Origin: an uncultured Duncaniella sp.
GTDB lineage: Bacteria > Bacteroidota > Bacteroidia > Bacteroidales > Muribaculaceae
Reading direction: 5' to 3'
NCBI GenBank assembly: GCA_910578515.1
Contig: CAJTQR010000007.1
Span: 1-5,880 of the forward strand
Length of the DNA: 5,880 bases
How positions within the stretch are numbered: position 1 is the first letter of the stretch; each line of letters begins with the position of its first letter. The notes under the pieces are model-generated. The model made no database searches. It saw nothing but the letters and a program-made list of their open reading frames with translations, and was not told the DNA's origin. Shown here piece by piece: positions 1-5,880 of the stretch. Made by a program: the position numbers and the translations under genes.

Positions 1-16
1 ACCGCCCCCTCTAACC

Positions 17-55
17 GATAGCCGGTTCCAACATCTGGAGCCGGCTATCTTTTTT
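17..55 (+). terminator. Intrinsic (rho-independent) terminator of an off-window gene
   Basis: A 13-bp stem pairs 17-29 with 37-49; nine pairs at the base (GATAGCCGG/CCGGCTATC) are perfect, one G-U wobble follows, and three more pairs close a loop of about 7 bases. The stem is followed directly by a run of six T (50-55). This is the classic form for a rightward transcript. The gene it ends must lie left of position 17; the few bases before it are too short to identify. Confidence 0.87.
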
Positions 56-273
56 GTATCTATTCATATCATACGTACTTCATATATCACCGCCGACAAT
101 CCACAACGCATCGTATTCATGCATTAAATGCTATCTTAATAATCAGAATCAGTCGGTTGTAAGAAATAACGAACTAATCGCGTGATGCAATTGTTCAGTT
201 GTTGTATTATATATTGTGTTGTGGCACATACATTATGATTATGGCATACACTACAAACTGATTGCATTTCAAT

Positions 274-1299
274 ATGAACAATAGGACTCTTTTTTCTGAT
301 TATCTACGTATACTTGAAATTCCCCACACAGAGAATTACAGCAGTGAACGATTTACCGCATATCCCCCAAAACTTGCTTTGATTGGTATTGAGGATTTGT
401 TAAGAGAGTATCATGTGGAGGTGAAGCGCCAGAAGCCGTGTGATGAGCGCTCTTTGAGCGATTTTAAAGCTCCATTTGTAGCGCAGTTGTCTGACGGGCA
501 TTATGTCATTGTGACAGAAGCTACGTCTGATAAAGTGGTGTACCAGTCAAAAAGTCTTAAGACAGTGACTGAGCCAGCCGAGGTTTTCATTGACAAATGG
601 AATGGTGCGGCCGTGCAGGGTATTAAGACTAGTGATTCGCAGGAGACACAGTACATGCAGCATCGTCTTAAGGGGTTTGCTAAATATTTTGAAAAATGGT
701 TTTTGGTTCTCAGCCTTATATTTTTAGTGAGCTATGGTTATGTGAGCAATAGACTGTACGACTCTTTCTCTACGATGCTTCTACCGTTTCTATATGCCTT
801 CGGGATTTATATATGTTATTTACTTGTGCTGAAGCAGTCACACGTGCATAGCGATGCCGCTGATTCTGTCTGTGGAGTGATTCAGAAAGAGGGCTGTGGC
901 ACTGTACTTGACACAGACGCGTCAAAGCTATTCGGTTTGTATCCTTGGTGTGAGATTGGATTGTCATATTTCACCGTAAGTGAAATTGCCATATTATTTT
1001 TCCCTCAATGTGTCAATTATCTTGCCGTGATAAGCGTCTGCTGTTTGCCGTACACATTTTGGAGCGTTCTTTATCAGCATTTCAAAATTCATGCCTGGTG
1101 CACACTTTGCCTGACAATTCAAGCCCTGATGTGGGTGGTTTTCTTCGTTTTTCTTTTTGGCGGTGAGTTCAGAAACTTACTTCCGCTAAGAATTGACGCG
1201 GTAATTCTTCTTATCTGTTATGGATGTGCGTTGTTCATATTCAACAGACTTATCCCGATAATATTCAAATATGAATTAAGTGATTCCACATCGGAATAA
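274..1299 (+). CDS. Membrane VKOR-family thiol oxidoreductase with degenerate peptidase C39-like N-terminal domain
   Basis: This 341-residue protein has two parts. Residues about 5-115 resemble the C39 peptidase fold in the order of its elements (an L-GIEDLL-EY helix, then PFVAQLSDGHYVIV with His76, then SDKVVY). The N-terminal catalytic Cys and the Asp after the His strand are not visible, so it is probably non-proteolytic. Residues about 142-330 form roughly six membrane helices with VKOR hallmarks: loop cysteines C200 and C208, a WCEIG motif at 225-229, and the redox pair C276-T-L-C279 at the start of a helix. VKOR proteins pass electrons between quinones and thiols to drive disulfide formation. 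Known Bacteroidota fusions of this kind often carry a C-terminal thioredoxin domain and sit with exporters of double-glycine peptides; neither is present here. ATG 274 is preferred over the in-frame TTG at 262, which adds only four residues. No Shine-Dalgarno sequence is visible. The gene stands alone and converges on the barrel gene. Confidence 0.85.
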   Translation: MNNRTLFSDYLRILEIPHTENYSSERFTAYPPKLALIGIEDLLREYHVEVKRQKPCDERSLSDFKAPFVAQLSDGHYVIVTEATSDKVVYQSKSLKTVTEPAEVFIDKWNGAAVQGIKTSDSQETQYMQHRLKGFAKYFEKWFLVLSLIFLVSYGYVSNRLYDSFSTMLLPFLYAFGIYICYLLVLKQSHVHSDAADSVCGVIQKEGCGTVLDTDASKLFGLYPWCEIGLSYFTVSEIAILFFPQCVNYLAVISVCCLPYTFWSVLYQHFKIHAWCTLCLTIQALMWVVFFVFLFGGEFRNLLPLRIDAVILLICYGCALFIFNRLIPIIFKYELSDSTSE

Positions 1300-1332
1300 C
1301 TTTTCCCGTATGCGCTGTTAAGTCAGGGGGTA

Positions 1333-2034
1333 TTACCTGATTCGAATCATATATCCGAGCGTGATTTCTATCGACATGCCGCGTGAGGCTGCGAAGAAGT
1401 CACGCTTGCTGGCTTTATAGATATTGCCGAGTCCGTAATAGTATCGACCTTCGAGGAAGAATGAATGTTTGCGTTTTAGTATCCACTCCACACCTACGCC
1501 CACAGCGATGCCATAGTCAAATTTATTCTGGACTTCCATATTAAGCTGCTCATTGGTACGGTAGCCCTGGGGAAAACCTTCAATAGAGGTATAATTCTGA
1601 TAGTCAAAATTGGCAGATATGGAGCTGCCAATCATATATCCGAATTCAGGACCTAAATTGACGAAACCGCGGAATTTATTTGAGCCGAAATATATATGGG
1701 TAAGGAGGGGTACCTGAATGTAGGTGAGTGTGCGCGAGTAGGAAAACTGCGGAGCCTCATCCTCGGCAAAATCTTCAGCCCAACCGCGTTGCGTAAGATT
1801 GATTTCAGCTATAAGACCGAAAAATTTCTCCTCTGTGTAACGTGCGGTGATACCCATGGTGAGCCCGTTGGTGAATTTCTGATGGACCTCGGGAGAGAAT
1901 GACATTTTCGACATTGTAGCTCCGGCTTTTCCTCCTATGGCAAAGTTTGGGGAATATTGACGTTGGGCAAGCACAGCCGAGGGAAGCAGTGCAAGTAGAG
2001 AGACTAAAAATATCTTATGGATAATTGAACGCAT
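1333..2034 (-). CDS. PorT-family outer-membrane beta-barrel protein
   Basis: This 233-residue protein starts with a clear Sec signal peptide (hydrophobic core at about residues 8-22, likely cut after VLA at 23). The mature part is built of alternating-residue strands separated by polar loops: FAIGGKAGAT at 31-40, GLIAEINLTQRGW at 73-85, YIQVPLLTHIYF at 105-116, GPEFGYMIG at 128-136, YGIAVGVGVEW at 174-184, and FFLEGRYYYGLGNIY at 192-206. The QRGW motif, the strand with IQVPLL, and the closing strand ITLGYMIRIR are typical of the Bacteroidota small-barrel family often annotated as porin family or outer membrane protein beta-barrel domain (PorT-like). The protein should sit in the outer membrane; its substrate or partner cannot be read from the sequence. 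It starts 12 bases after the LysM gene, so it is probably the second gene of that operon. The true PorT of type IX secretion is one member of a large family, so no symbol is given. Confidence 0.88.
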   Translation of the reverse strand: MRSIIHKIFLVSLLALLPSAVLAQRQYSPNFAIGGKAGATMSKMSFSPEVHQKFTNGLTMGITARYTEEKFFGLIAEINLTQRGWAEDFAEDEAPQFSYSRTLTYIQVPLLTHIYFGSNKFRGFVNLGPEFGYMIGSSISANFDYQNYTSIEGFPQGYRTNEQLNMEVQNKFDYGIAVGVGVEWILKRKHSFFLEGRYYYGLGNIYKASKRDFFAASRGMSIEITLGYMIRIR

Positions 2035-2046
2035 TGTGTGGGATAA

Positions 2047-3840
2047 TTAGAGATTTACTTTTTCGATAAGTCCACCGGGACGGAAATTCACAAGATACAG
2101 CACATCGTTATACCAGCCTTCCACTCCGTCAGGTGACACAAATGAATATCCGTTTTGAATGCCGTCGTAGCGAGCCGAGGGATATTTCAGATATTTGATA
2201 AGGAACATACCGGTGTCAAAGCCGAGAAGACCTTGACGGGGCACCGCATTCTCCATATTTGTGCCGTACCACTGCTTGAATTTATTTTCAAGCGCACTTG
2301 CCCGTGTGTTGTCATCATCGGTGTAGAAACGGGAATATACAAGAGTATTAAGATTCTGCATATTGGTGAGGGTCTCTCCTCGGAAAGTGGTCCATTCCGG
2401 ATAACCGAAGAGTTTTACAGTACCGGTCATATCATTGTCTCTCCATTCTATAATTCCCGGCATTATTTTGTTAAGGTCGCTTTGCTTAGCAGATGTGGGA
2501 ATGAATGTGTAGGAATCGTTGGCTGGCAGTTGCTTAAGCTCTGCCGGTGTGAGACGGGCATCTACGGTTATGTCACTGTATTTAATTCCCTTGGCTGTGA
2601 GATTTTGCTTCAGTTCATTTACAAAATCAGTTTTGTCGCCGGCAGCTCCGCTCATGGAGACGAATACCGGATGAGAGTATGCCAACCGGTCGGTGTAGGC
2701 GTCGATAGCCTTGCGATACATCTCCGGACTTGGCAGATTGCCTTGCATCATGTCCAGATTATGTGTGTATGATTCATCTTTCACCACGAAGGTGTTGAAT
2801 ACCTTTATGCCATTGTTCTTTCCGAACTCACCTATTGCTGCGAGATTGGTTGCATTGTCGGGAGCCACGATAATCCGGTTGGTCTTCATTTCCGGCTTGG
2901 ACAGGATTTCTTTTACTTTGCTTAGAGAGCCTTCCGAATCGTATGCTGAAAGGTGAATGGGCGTGCCATTGTTGCGCAGACTGTCTACTGCAAGTAACAT
3001 GCCTTTATAAAACTCGGTGTATCGCTGGGCATTTTTCGACGGGTTCTCCTCGTTGAGCATGAAGGGGAGAATCACGGCTATCGACAATACATCGGCGGGA
3101 GCTTTTAATGAATCAGTGGCGAGAGTGTCGGTTTCCACAGTGGTATTTTCAGCCAGGAAACTTTCAGGTGAGGGGATGTTGAGAACTTGACCTTCCTTTA
3201 ATATTGATACGTTTGGATTGGCTGCTTCGAGTTGCGACACAGTCAGACCGTGAGCCTGTGCTATGGAGTAGAATGTCTCTTTTTTCTTGACAAGATAACC
3301 TGTCACAGATGACTTGTCAGAGGTATTGGAGACATTGGTGGTTTGGCCGGATATCGAAGTAGAGGCTGCTGAGTTCTGAGGAGTACTGCCTGGTATGGAT
3401 ATGTGAAGCTCCTGTCCGGCTTTGAGTCCTTCGCGTACTATGGGATTCTGCTTGATGAGCATTTCAGTTGAGATGCCATATTTGGTCGCGATACCATAGA
3501 TAGTCTGTCCTTTTTCAACACGATGGGTGATTATGCGTGAGCCGTTTGTGCCGGTTACGCTATTATCCGATTCTCCTTCTTCTGCAGCAACCGGGAAAAA
3601 CAATGTCATTCCCGATTTAAGACCGTCAGCTACCGAGGGGTTATATTTGATGATATCCTCCTTACTCACTCCAAGTTTATGGCAAAGAGAATAGACGGTT
3701 TCCTTAGCCGGAACGTCATAGTAATAATATGATTTGCCGTTGATAGATTTTATGGGGAGCTCTTTTACGGAAGCGGAGAGGGAAAAGGACGCTGAGGCAA
3801 AAAGCGCAAGCGTTATGGCTGAGAGTCTTAACAGATTCAT
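2047..3840 (-). CDS. Triple-LysM protein with type 1 periplasmic-binding (LivK-like) domain
   Basis: This 597-residue exported protein has a signal peptide at residues 1 to about 23 with no lipobox Cys, so it should be a soluble periplasmic protein and not a lipoprotein. Three LysM modules follow: about 38-83 (ETVYSLCHKLGV, IIKYNP, LKSGMTLFFP), 104-149 (GQTIYGIATKYGI, LIKQNP, LKAGQELHI) and 181-223 (ETFYSIAQAHGL, LEAANP, LKEGQVLNIP). Linkers rich in Ser, Thr and Asn separate them. LysM modules bind the GlcNAc-containing backbone of peptidoglycan. Residues about 251-597 look like a type 1 periplasmic-binding fold (IAVILPFML, FYKGMLLAVDSL, a GFDTGMFLIKYL helix near the end), as in amino-acid ABC substrate-binding proteins. 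No permease or ATPase gene is adjacent, so a scaffold or sensor role is as likely as transport. A good promoter lies just upstream, and the barrel gene follows after 12 bases. ATG 3840 directly precedes the signal peptide. Confidence 0.88.
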   Translation of the reverse strand: MNLLRLSAITLALFASASFSLSASVKELPIKSINGKSYYYYDVPAKETVYSLCHKLGVSKEDIIKYNPSVADGLKSGMTLFFPVAAEEGESDNSVTGTNGSRIITHRVEKGQTIYGIATKYGISTEMLIKQNPIVREGLKAGQELHISIPGSTPQNSAASTSISGQTTNVSNTSDKSSVTGYLVKKKETFYSIAQAHGLTVSQLEAANPNVSILKEGQVLNIPSPESFLAENTTVETDTLATDSLKAPADVLSIAVILPFMLNEENPSKNAQRYTEFYKGMLLAVDSLRNNGTPIHLSAYDSEGSLSKVKEILSKPEMKTNRIIVAPDNATNLAAIGEFGKNNGIKVFNTFVVKDESYTHNLDMMQGNLPSPEMYRKAIDAYTDRLAYSHPVFVSMSGAAGDKTDFVNELKQNLTAKGIKYSDITVDARLTPAELKQLPANDSYTFIPTSAKQSDLNKIMPGIIEWRDNDMTGTVKLFGYPEWTTFRGETLTNMQNLNTLVYSRFYTDDDNTRASALENKFKQWYGTNMENAVPRQGLLGFDTGMFLIKYLKYPSARYDGIQNGYSFVSPDGVEGWYNDVLYLVNFRPGGLIEKVNL

Positions 3841-3861
3841 ATCATTCGAAATTTATGGGTA

Positions 3862-3891
3862 CAAATATACGAAGTTTTTCACACATAACAA
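3862..3891 (-). promoter_or_regulatory. Predicted Bacteroidota-type promoter of the LysM-barrel operon
   Basis: On the minus strand, TATATTTG (3869 down to 3862) matches the -7 consensus TAnnTTTG. A TTG at 3891-3889 lies 19 bases upstream and fits the -33 TTTG element. Transcription would start near 3856, giving a leader of about 15 bases before ATG 3840. The site lies in the 82-base gap after the regulator gene, which argues that the LysM-barrel pair has its own transcript. No convincing terminator separates it from the regulator gene, so some read-through is possible. Confidence 0.6.
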
Positions 3892-3922
3892 GACGACTGT
3901 GAAGTAAAACCGCCACAGCTCA

Positions 3923-5596
3923 TCATTCCTCCTTACTGTTTTCGTCAGGGTGTGTGATGGCGGGTTTTCCTGCCTCTTTCCGGTATTGGGCCGGTGTAAT
4001 CCCGAATATCCTGTTGAAATGGTTGTAATATGTGGCACGTCTCACATATCCGCAACTTTCAGCAATGGCATCTATGGTCCATTCCGGATGCTCCTTGATG
4101 AGCTGCGCGGAGTATTCCACTCTAAGTTTATTGATGTAATCGTTAGTTGACAGTCCGGTGAATTTCTCAATGAGATGCGCCACTTTTGCGCGGGACAGTC
4201 CGGTGGCATTCACAATTCCTTCACGGTTAAAATCAGGTGATTTGAAAAGATTCCTTTCCACTATGGTATGTTGCATGTCAGAGAATAACCTGAAATTTTC
4301 TTTTTCTTCATTTGAAGAGTCAATGCTCATCCGATGCATAGCTAATAGTTCATCAATTTGTCTGGCTGCTATTTTCTGCCTTTTTATTGATGTCACATAT
4401 ACTTTAATCGTCAGCGCGAGTATAATGATTAATAGCAACCCTATTCCAAACGATGCCATTATTACCACATGGCGTTTCTGCAGAGCTGACCGTGTGCTCG
4501 CAAGTTGCATCTCTTTTTCATTCAGAGCGAAAATTGTTGCCAATTCCTGTGCTTGTGTGGTTTTTTCACGAAGATACAGACTGTCACGGATAACAGAGGC
4601 TCTATTCATAAGCTCATATCCTTTCCTGTAATTTCCAAGTCCAGCCTGTGCGCGTCCGTCTGATATGAGCAGGCTCCGGTAATCCTCATTGATTGTGTCA
4701 GTATTGGAAAAGAGCGGATAGAGTGGGGCAGTGAACTTAAGAACCGTATTCCACTTACCTGAGTCCAGCAGATAGTCCATTATATAAGCGCGACCCATAG
4801 GATTCTGTGCGTATCGGGTTTTCATGAATGAATCGTACGCTTTTTTAGCCACATCTTTTTTGCCGGCTCTTTCTGCGCATGACGCTATTCGGGCAAATGC
4901 GTATGCTTTTTGTTGGTCAGTAAATCCCTCTGGCGCCCCGCCATTTTTGTCGATGCTGTTTATCAATTCCATTCTTTTCCATCCTTCCTCCAATCCCTCC
5001 TGAAAGCGATTGTCGGCGTAGAGCTCCACGATTTTAACACCGTAGGCTGCCGATACATTGGCAAGAACACGAGCCTCTGTTGATGAAGCCCCGGAAGATA
5101 TGATTCTATCAAGATATTCATAACCTTGTTTCCGTTTACCCATGACGAACGAATTTTTTGCCATCGTGGTTAGGATGTTGTATTCTGCTGCCGTATTTCC
5201 TGATTGTTGTGCTATTTCGATAGCTTTGAGAGAATTTGAGATGCTTTCCTGAAAATTTCCAAAGAAAGTCTGTGCGACCGATAGCAGTGTAAGGGCATTG
5301 AGCTTTTCCTTTGGATGAAAGTCGATAGAATCAGAGTTAAGTGCAAGTTTTGCGTATTTTTCAACCAGGGAGAACATACGTTTTTCGTTATACGCTATTC
5401 CTCTCAGCAAGTTCGCTTGATAAGATGGGAGGGCATTCCCGGTGGTGTCGAGAATATGGATTACGGAATCGGGAAATTCAACCACCATGTTCCGGAGAGT
5501 CACAACAGTCGGGTCAGCATTCTCGTTTGGTTGGGAAAAGACCGGTGCTGTGCTGAGGATTGTGAGGAAAAAAGCAAGAAGTAAATTGTGTTTCAT
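3923..5596 (-). CDS. Transmembrane regulator: periplasmic TPR domain, membrane helix, cytoplasmic AraC-type HTH
   Basis: This 557-residue protein reads as a one-component membrane sensor. Residues 1 to about 21 form a signal peptide (LLLAFFLTIL core, cut near VFS-Q). Residues about 30-340 are all-helical with TPR-like pairs, for example ALTLLSVAQTFFGNFQESISNS from 101 (given in part), AYAFARIASCAERAGKKDVA at 231-250, and SDGRAQAGLGNYRKGYELM at 312-330. A charged, coiled-coil-prone helix at about 340-375 leads to one strong membrane helix at about 376-398. The basic stretch KVYVTSIKRQK follows, which puts the C-terminus in the cytoplasm. Residues about 440-541 are an AraC-family DNA-binding domain with two helix-turn-helix units: one at about 456-478 (ATGLSRAKVAHLIEKF) and one at about 507-529. 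The second is followed by the family signature FNRIFGITPAQYRK. AraC-type domains usually bind direct repeats, and such repeats occur upstream of this gene. The ligand or signal is unknown. ATG 5596 directly precedes the signal peptide; there is no Shine-Dalgarno sequence. Confidence 0.9.
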   Translation of the reverse strand: MKHNLLLAFFLTILSTAPVFSQPNENADPTVVTLRNMVVEFPDSVIHILDTTGNALPSYQANLLRGIAYNEKRMFSLVEKYAKLALNSDSIDFHPKEKLNALTLLSVAQTFFGNFQESISNSLKAIEIAQQSGNTAAEYNILTTMAKNSFVMGKRKQGYEYLDRIISSGASSTEARVLANVSAAYGVKIVELYADNRFQEGLEEGWKRMELINSIDKNGGAPEGFTDQQKAYAFARIASCAERAGKKDVAKKAYDSFMKTRYAQNPMGRAYIMDYLLDSGKWNTVLKFTAPLYPLFSNTDTINEDYRSLLISDGRAQAGLGNYRKGYELMNRASVIRDSLYLREKTTQAQELATIFALNEKEMQLASTRSALQKRHVVIMASFGIGLLLIIILALTIKVYVTSIKRQKIAARQIDELLAMHRMSIDSSNEEKENFRLFSDMQHTIVERNLFKSPDFNREGIVNATGLSRAKVAHLIEKFTGLSTNDYINKLRVEYSAQLIKEHPEWTIDAIAESCGYVRRATYYNHFNRIFGITPAQYRKEAGKPAITHPDENSKEE

Positions 5597-5600
5597 GGAG

Positions 5601-5608
5601 CAAATTTA
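5601..5608 (-). promoter_or_regulatory. Candidate -7 element of the TPR/AraC regulator gene
   Basis: On the minus strand TAAATTTG (5608 down to 5601) matches TAnnTTTG exactly and is followed by CTCC and then the ATG at 5596. Transcription from it would begin at or within a few bases of the start codon, giving an almost leaderless message. No TTTG-like -33 element lies 19-21 bases upstream, so the site may be weak, activator-dependent or a chance match in AT-rich DNA. A second exact -7 match on the same strand (5727 down to 5720) overlaps the direct repeats and also lacks a -33 partner. Confidence 0.35.
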
Positions 5609-5698
5609 CAACTTTTCAATCATTTCCTTGCTATATCTATGCATGAGGAAGGAAGATGTATCTATTTTGTTAAATTACAGATAATCAACGAATAGTTG

Positions 5699-5780
5699 GA
5701 AATAGTACACGAAATAGTACAAATTTATGTTAGTTTGTGCTCTGTTTGATACCCTCACGACCGAAATCAGTACAAACTTA
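5699..5780. repeat. Three GAAAT(C)AGTAC direct repeats, candidate regulator-binding sites
   Basis: GAAATAGTAC occurs exactly at 5699-5708 and 5711-5720, a 12-base period. A third copy with one inserted C, GAAATCAGTAC, lies at 5763-5773. The second and third copies continue with AAATTTA and AAACTTA, so 5716-5727 and 5769-5780 match at 11 of 12 positions and are 53 bases apart, close to five helical turns. The group lies between the leftward regulator gene and the rightward promoter at 5793. It is a good candidate for an operator, probably of the AraC-type regulator encoded next door; that link is inference. Confidence 0.55.
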
Positions 5781-5792
5781 CCGTGGTATTAG

Positions 5793-5823
5793 TTGAACAA
5801 GTTTTGGTTTGGTGCTAATTTTG
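5793..5823 (+). promoter_or_regulatory. Predicted Bacteroidota-type promoter for a rightward gene beyond the window
   Basis: TAATTTTG at 5816-5823 matches the -7 consensus TAnnTTTG exactly, and TTG at 5793-5795 lies 20 bases upstream, the expected spacing for the -33 element. Transcription should start near 5829 and run off the right edge. The third copy of the direct repeat ends 13 bases before the -33 element, a position suited to an activator. The first ATGs downstream (5844 and 5858) open only very short frames, so the main gene probably begins past 5880. Confidence 0.6.
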
Positions 5824-5880
5824 TGGATTGATAAACGAAAAGCATGAAATTCAAATTATGCCGATACCGCGATAACTAAT

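Noticed and set aside
185..238. 17-codon cysteine-rich frame (MQLFSCCIIYCVVAHTL) upstream of the VKOR gene, considered as a possible secreted peptide substrate
   Set aside because: Too short to distinguish from chance, has no double-glycine leader and no clear promoter; AT-rich spacer easily gives such frames.
262..273. TTG at 262 as start of the VKOR gene, four codons earlier
   Set aside because: ATG 274 is in frame, a commoner start, and the extra residues add no recognisable domain sequence.
61..273. Spacer before the VKOR gene, searched for promoter, RNA gene and small genes
   Set aside because: Only a weak -7-like TATATTG (210-216) and a small palindrome GCATTAAATGC (121-131) are visible; no TAnnTTTG with a spaced -33, no RNA fold I can support.
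770..967. 65-codon frame on the minus strand inside the VKOR gene
   Set aside because: Antisense to the region encoding the redox loop cysteines; no domain or promoter.
1321..1342. Hairpin AGTCAGG/CCTGATT between the convergent genes as a bidirectional terminator
   Set aside because: Stem is short with a G-U pair, covers the stop codon of the barrel gene, and has no T-run on either side.
2155..2772. Open frame of 205 codons on the plus strand within the LysM gene
   Set aside because: Lies wholly antisense to a well-supported gene, and its translation shows no recognisable domain.
3896..3918. CTGTG/CACAG hairpin after the regulator gene as a terminator
   Set aside because: Five-bp stem with a 13-base loop and no T-run after it on the minus strand.
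4158..4631. Open frame of 157 codons on the plus strand opposite the AraC/membrane part of the regulator
   Set aside because: Antisense shadow of a clear protein-coding region; its hydrophobic stretch mirrors the codons of the membrane helix.

Overview
The window looks like a chromosomal segment from a Bacteroidales member, possibly Muribaculaceae or a relative; the family-level placement is inference. Several lines point this way. The proteins are typical of the phylum: a PorT-like outer-membrane barrel, a triple-LysM lipid-free periplasmic binding protein, a TPR-membrane-AraC regulator, and a C39-like/VKOR fusion. Promoter-like sites follow the Bacteroidota pattern TTTG, about 20 bases, TAnnTTTG. 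No gene has a clear Shine-Dalgarno sequence.

Layout. Positions 17-55 hold a strong intrinsic terminator for a rightward gene that lies off the left edge. After a gene-poor spacer, a single rightward gene (274-1299) encodes a membrane VKOR-type thiol oxidoreductase with a degenerate peptidase-C39-like N-terminus. It converges, across only 33 bases, on a leftward block. Read in the direction of transcription, that block holds a transmembrane AraC-type regulator with a periplasmic TPR domain (5596-3923), a triple-LysM protein with a type 1 periplasmic-binding fold (3840-2047), and a PorT-family outer-membrane beta-barrel (2034-1333). The last two are 12 bases apart and share a good promoter at 3862-3891, so they probably form a two-gene cell-envelope operon. 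The regulator appears to be transcribed separately.

Right edge. The region upstream of the regulator carries three copies of GAAAT(C)AGTAC, two of them exact at a 12-base period. Next to them is a near-consensus rightward promoter (5793-5823) for a gene that lies outside the window. The simplest model is that the TPR/AraC protein senses something in the periplasm, binds these repeats, and controls the divergent off-window gene and possibly itself.

No tRNA, rRNA, CRISPR array, insertion sequence or transposase is visible. All four genes appear intact. The most interesting items are the repeat/promoter arrangement at the right edge and the solitary C39-like/VKOR protein, which lacks both a catalytic C39 triad and a thioredoxin domain.
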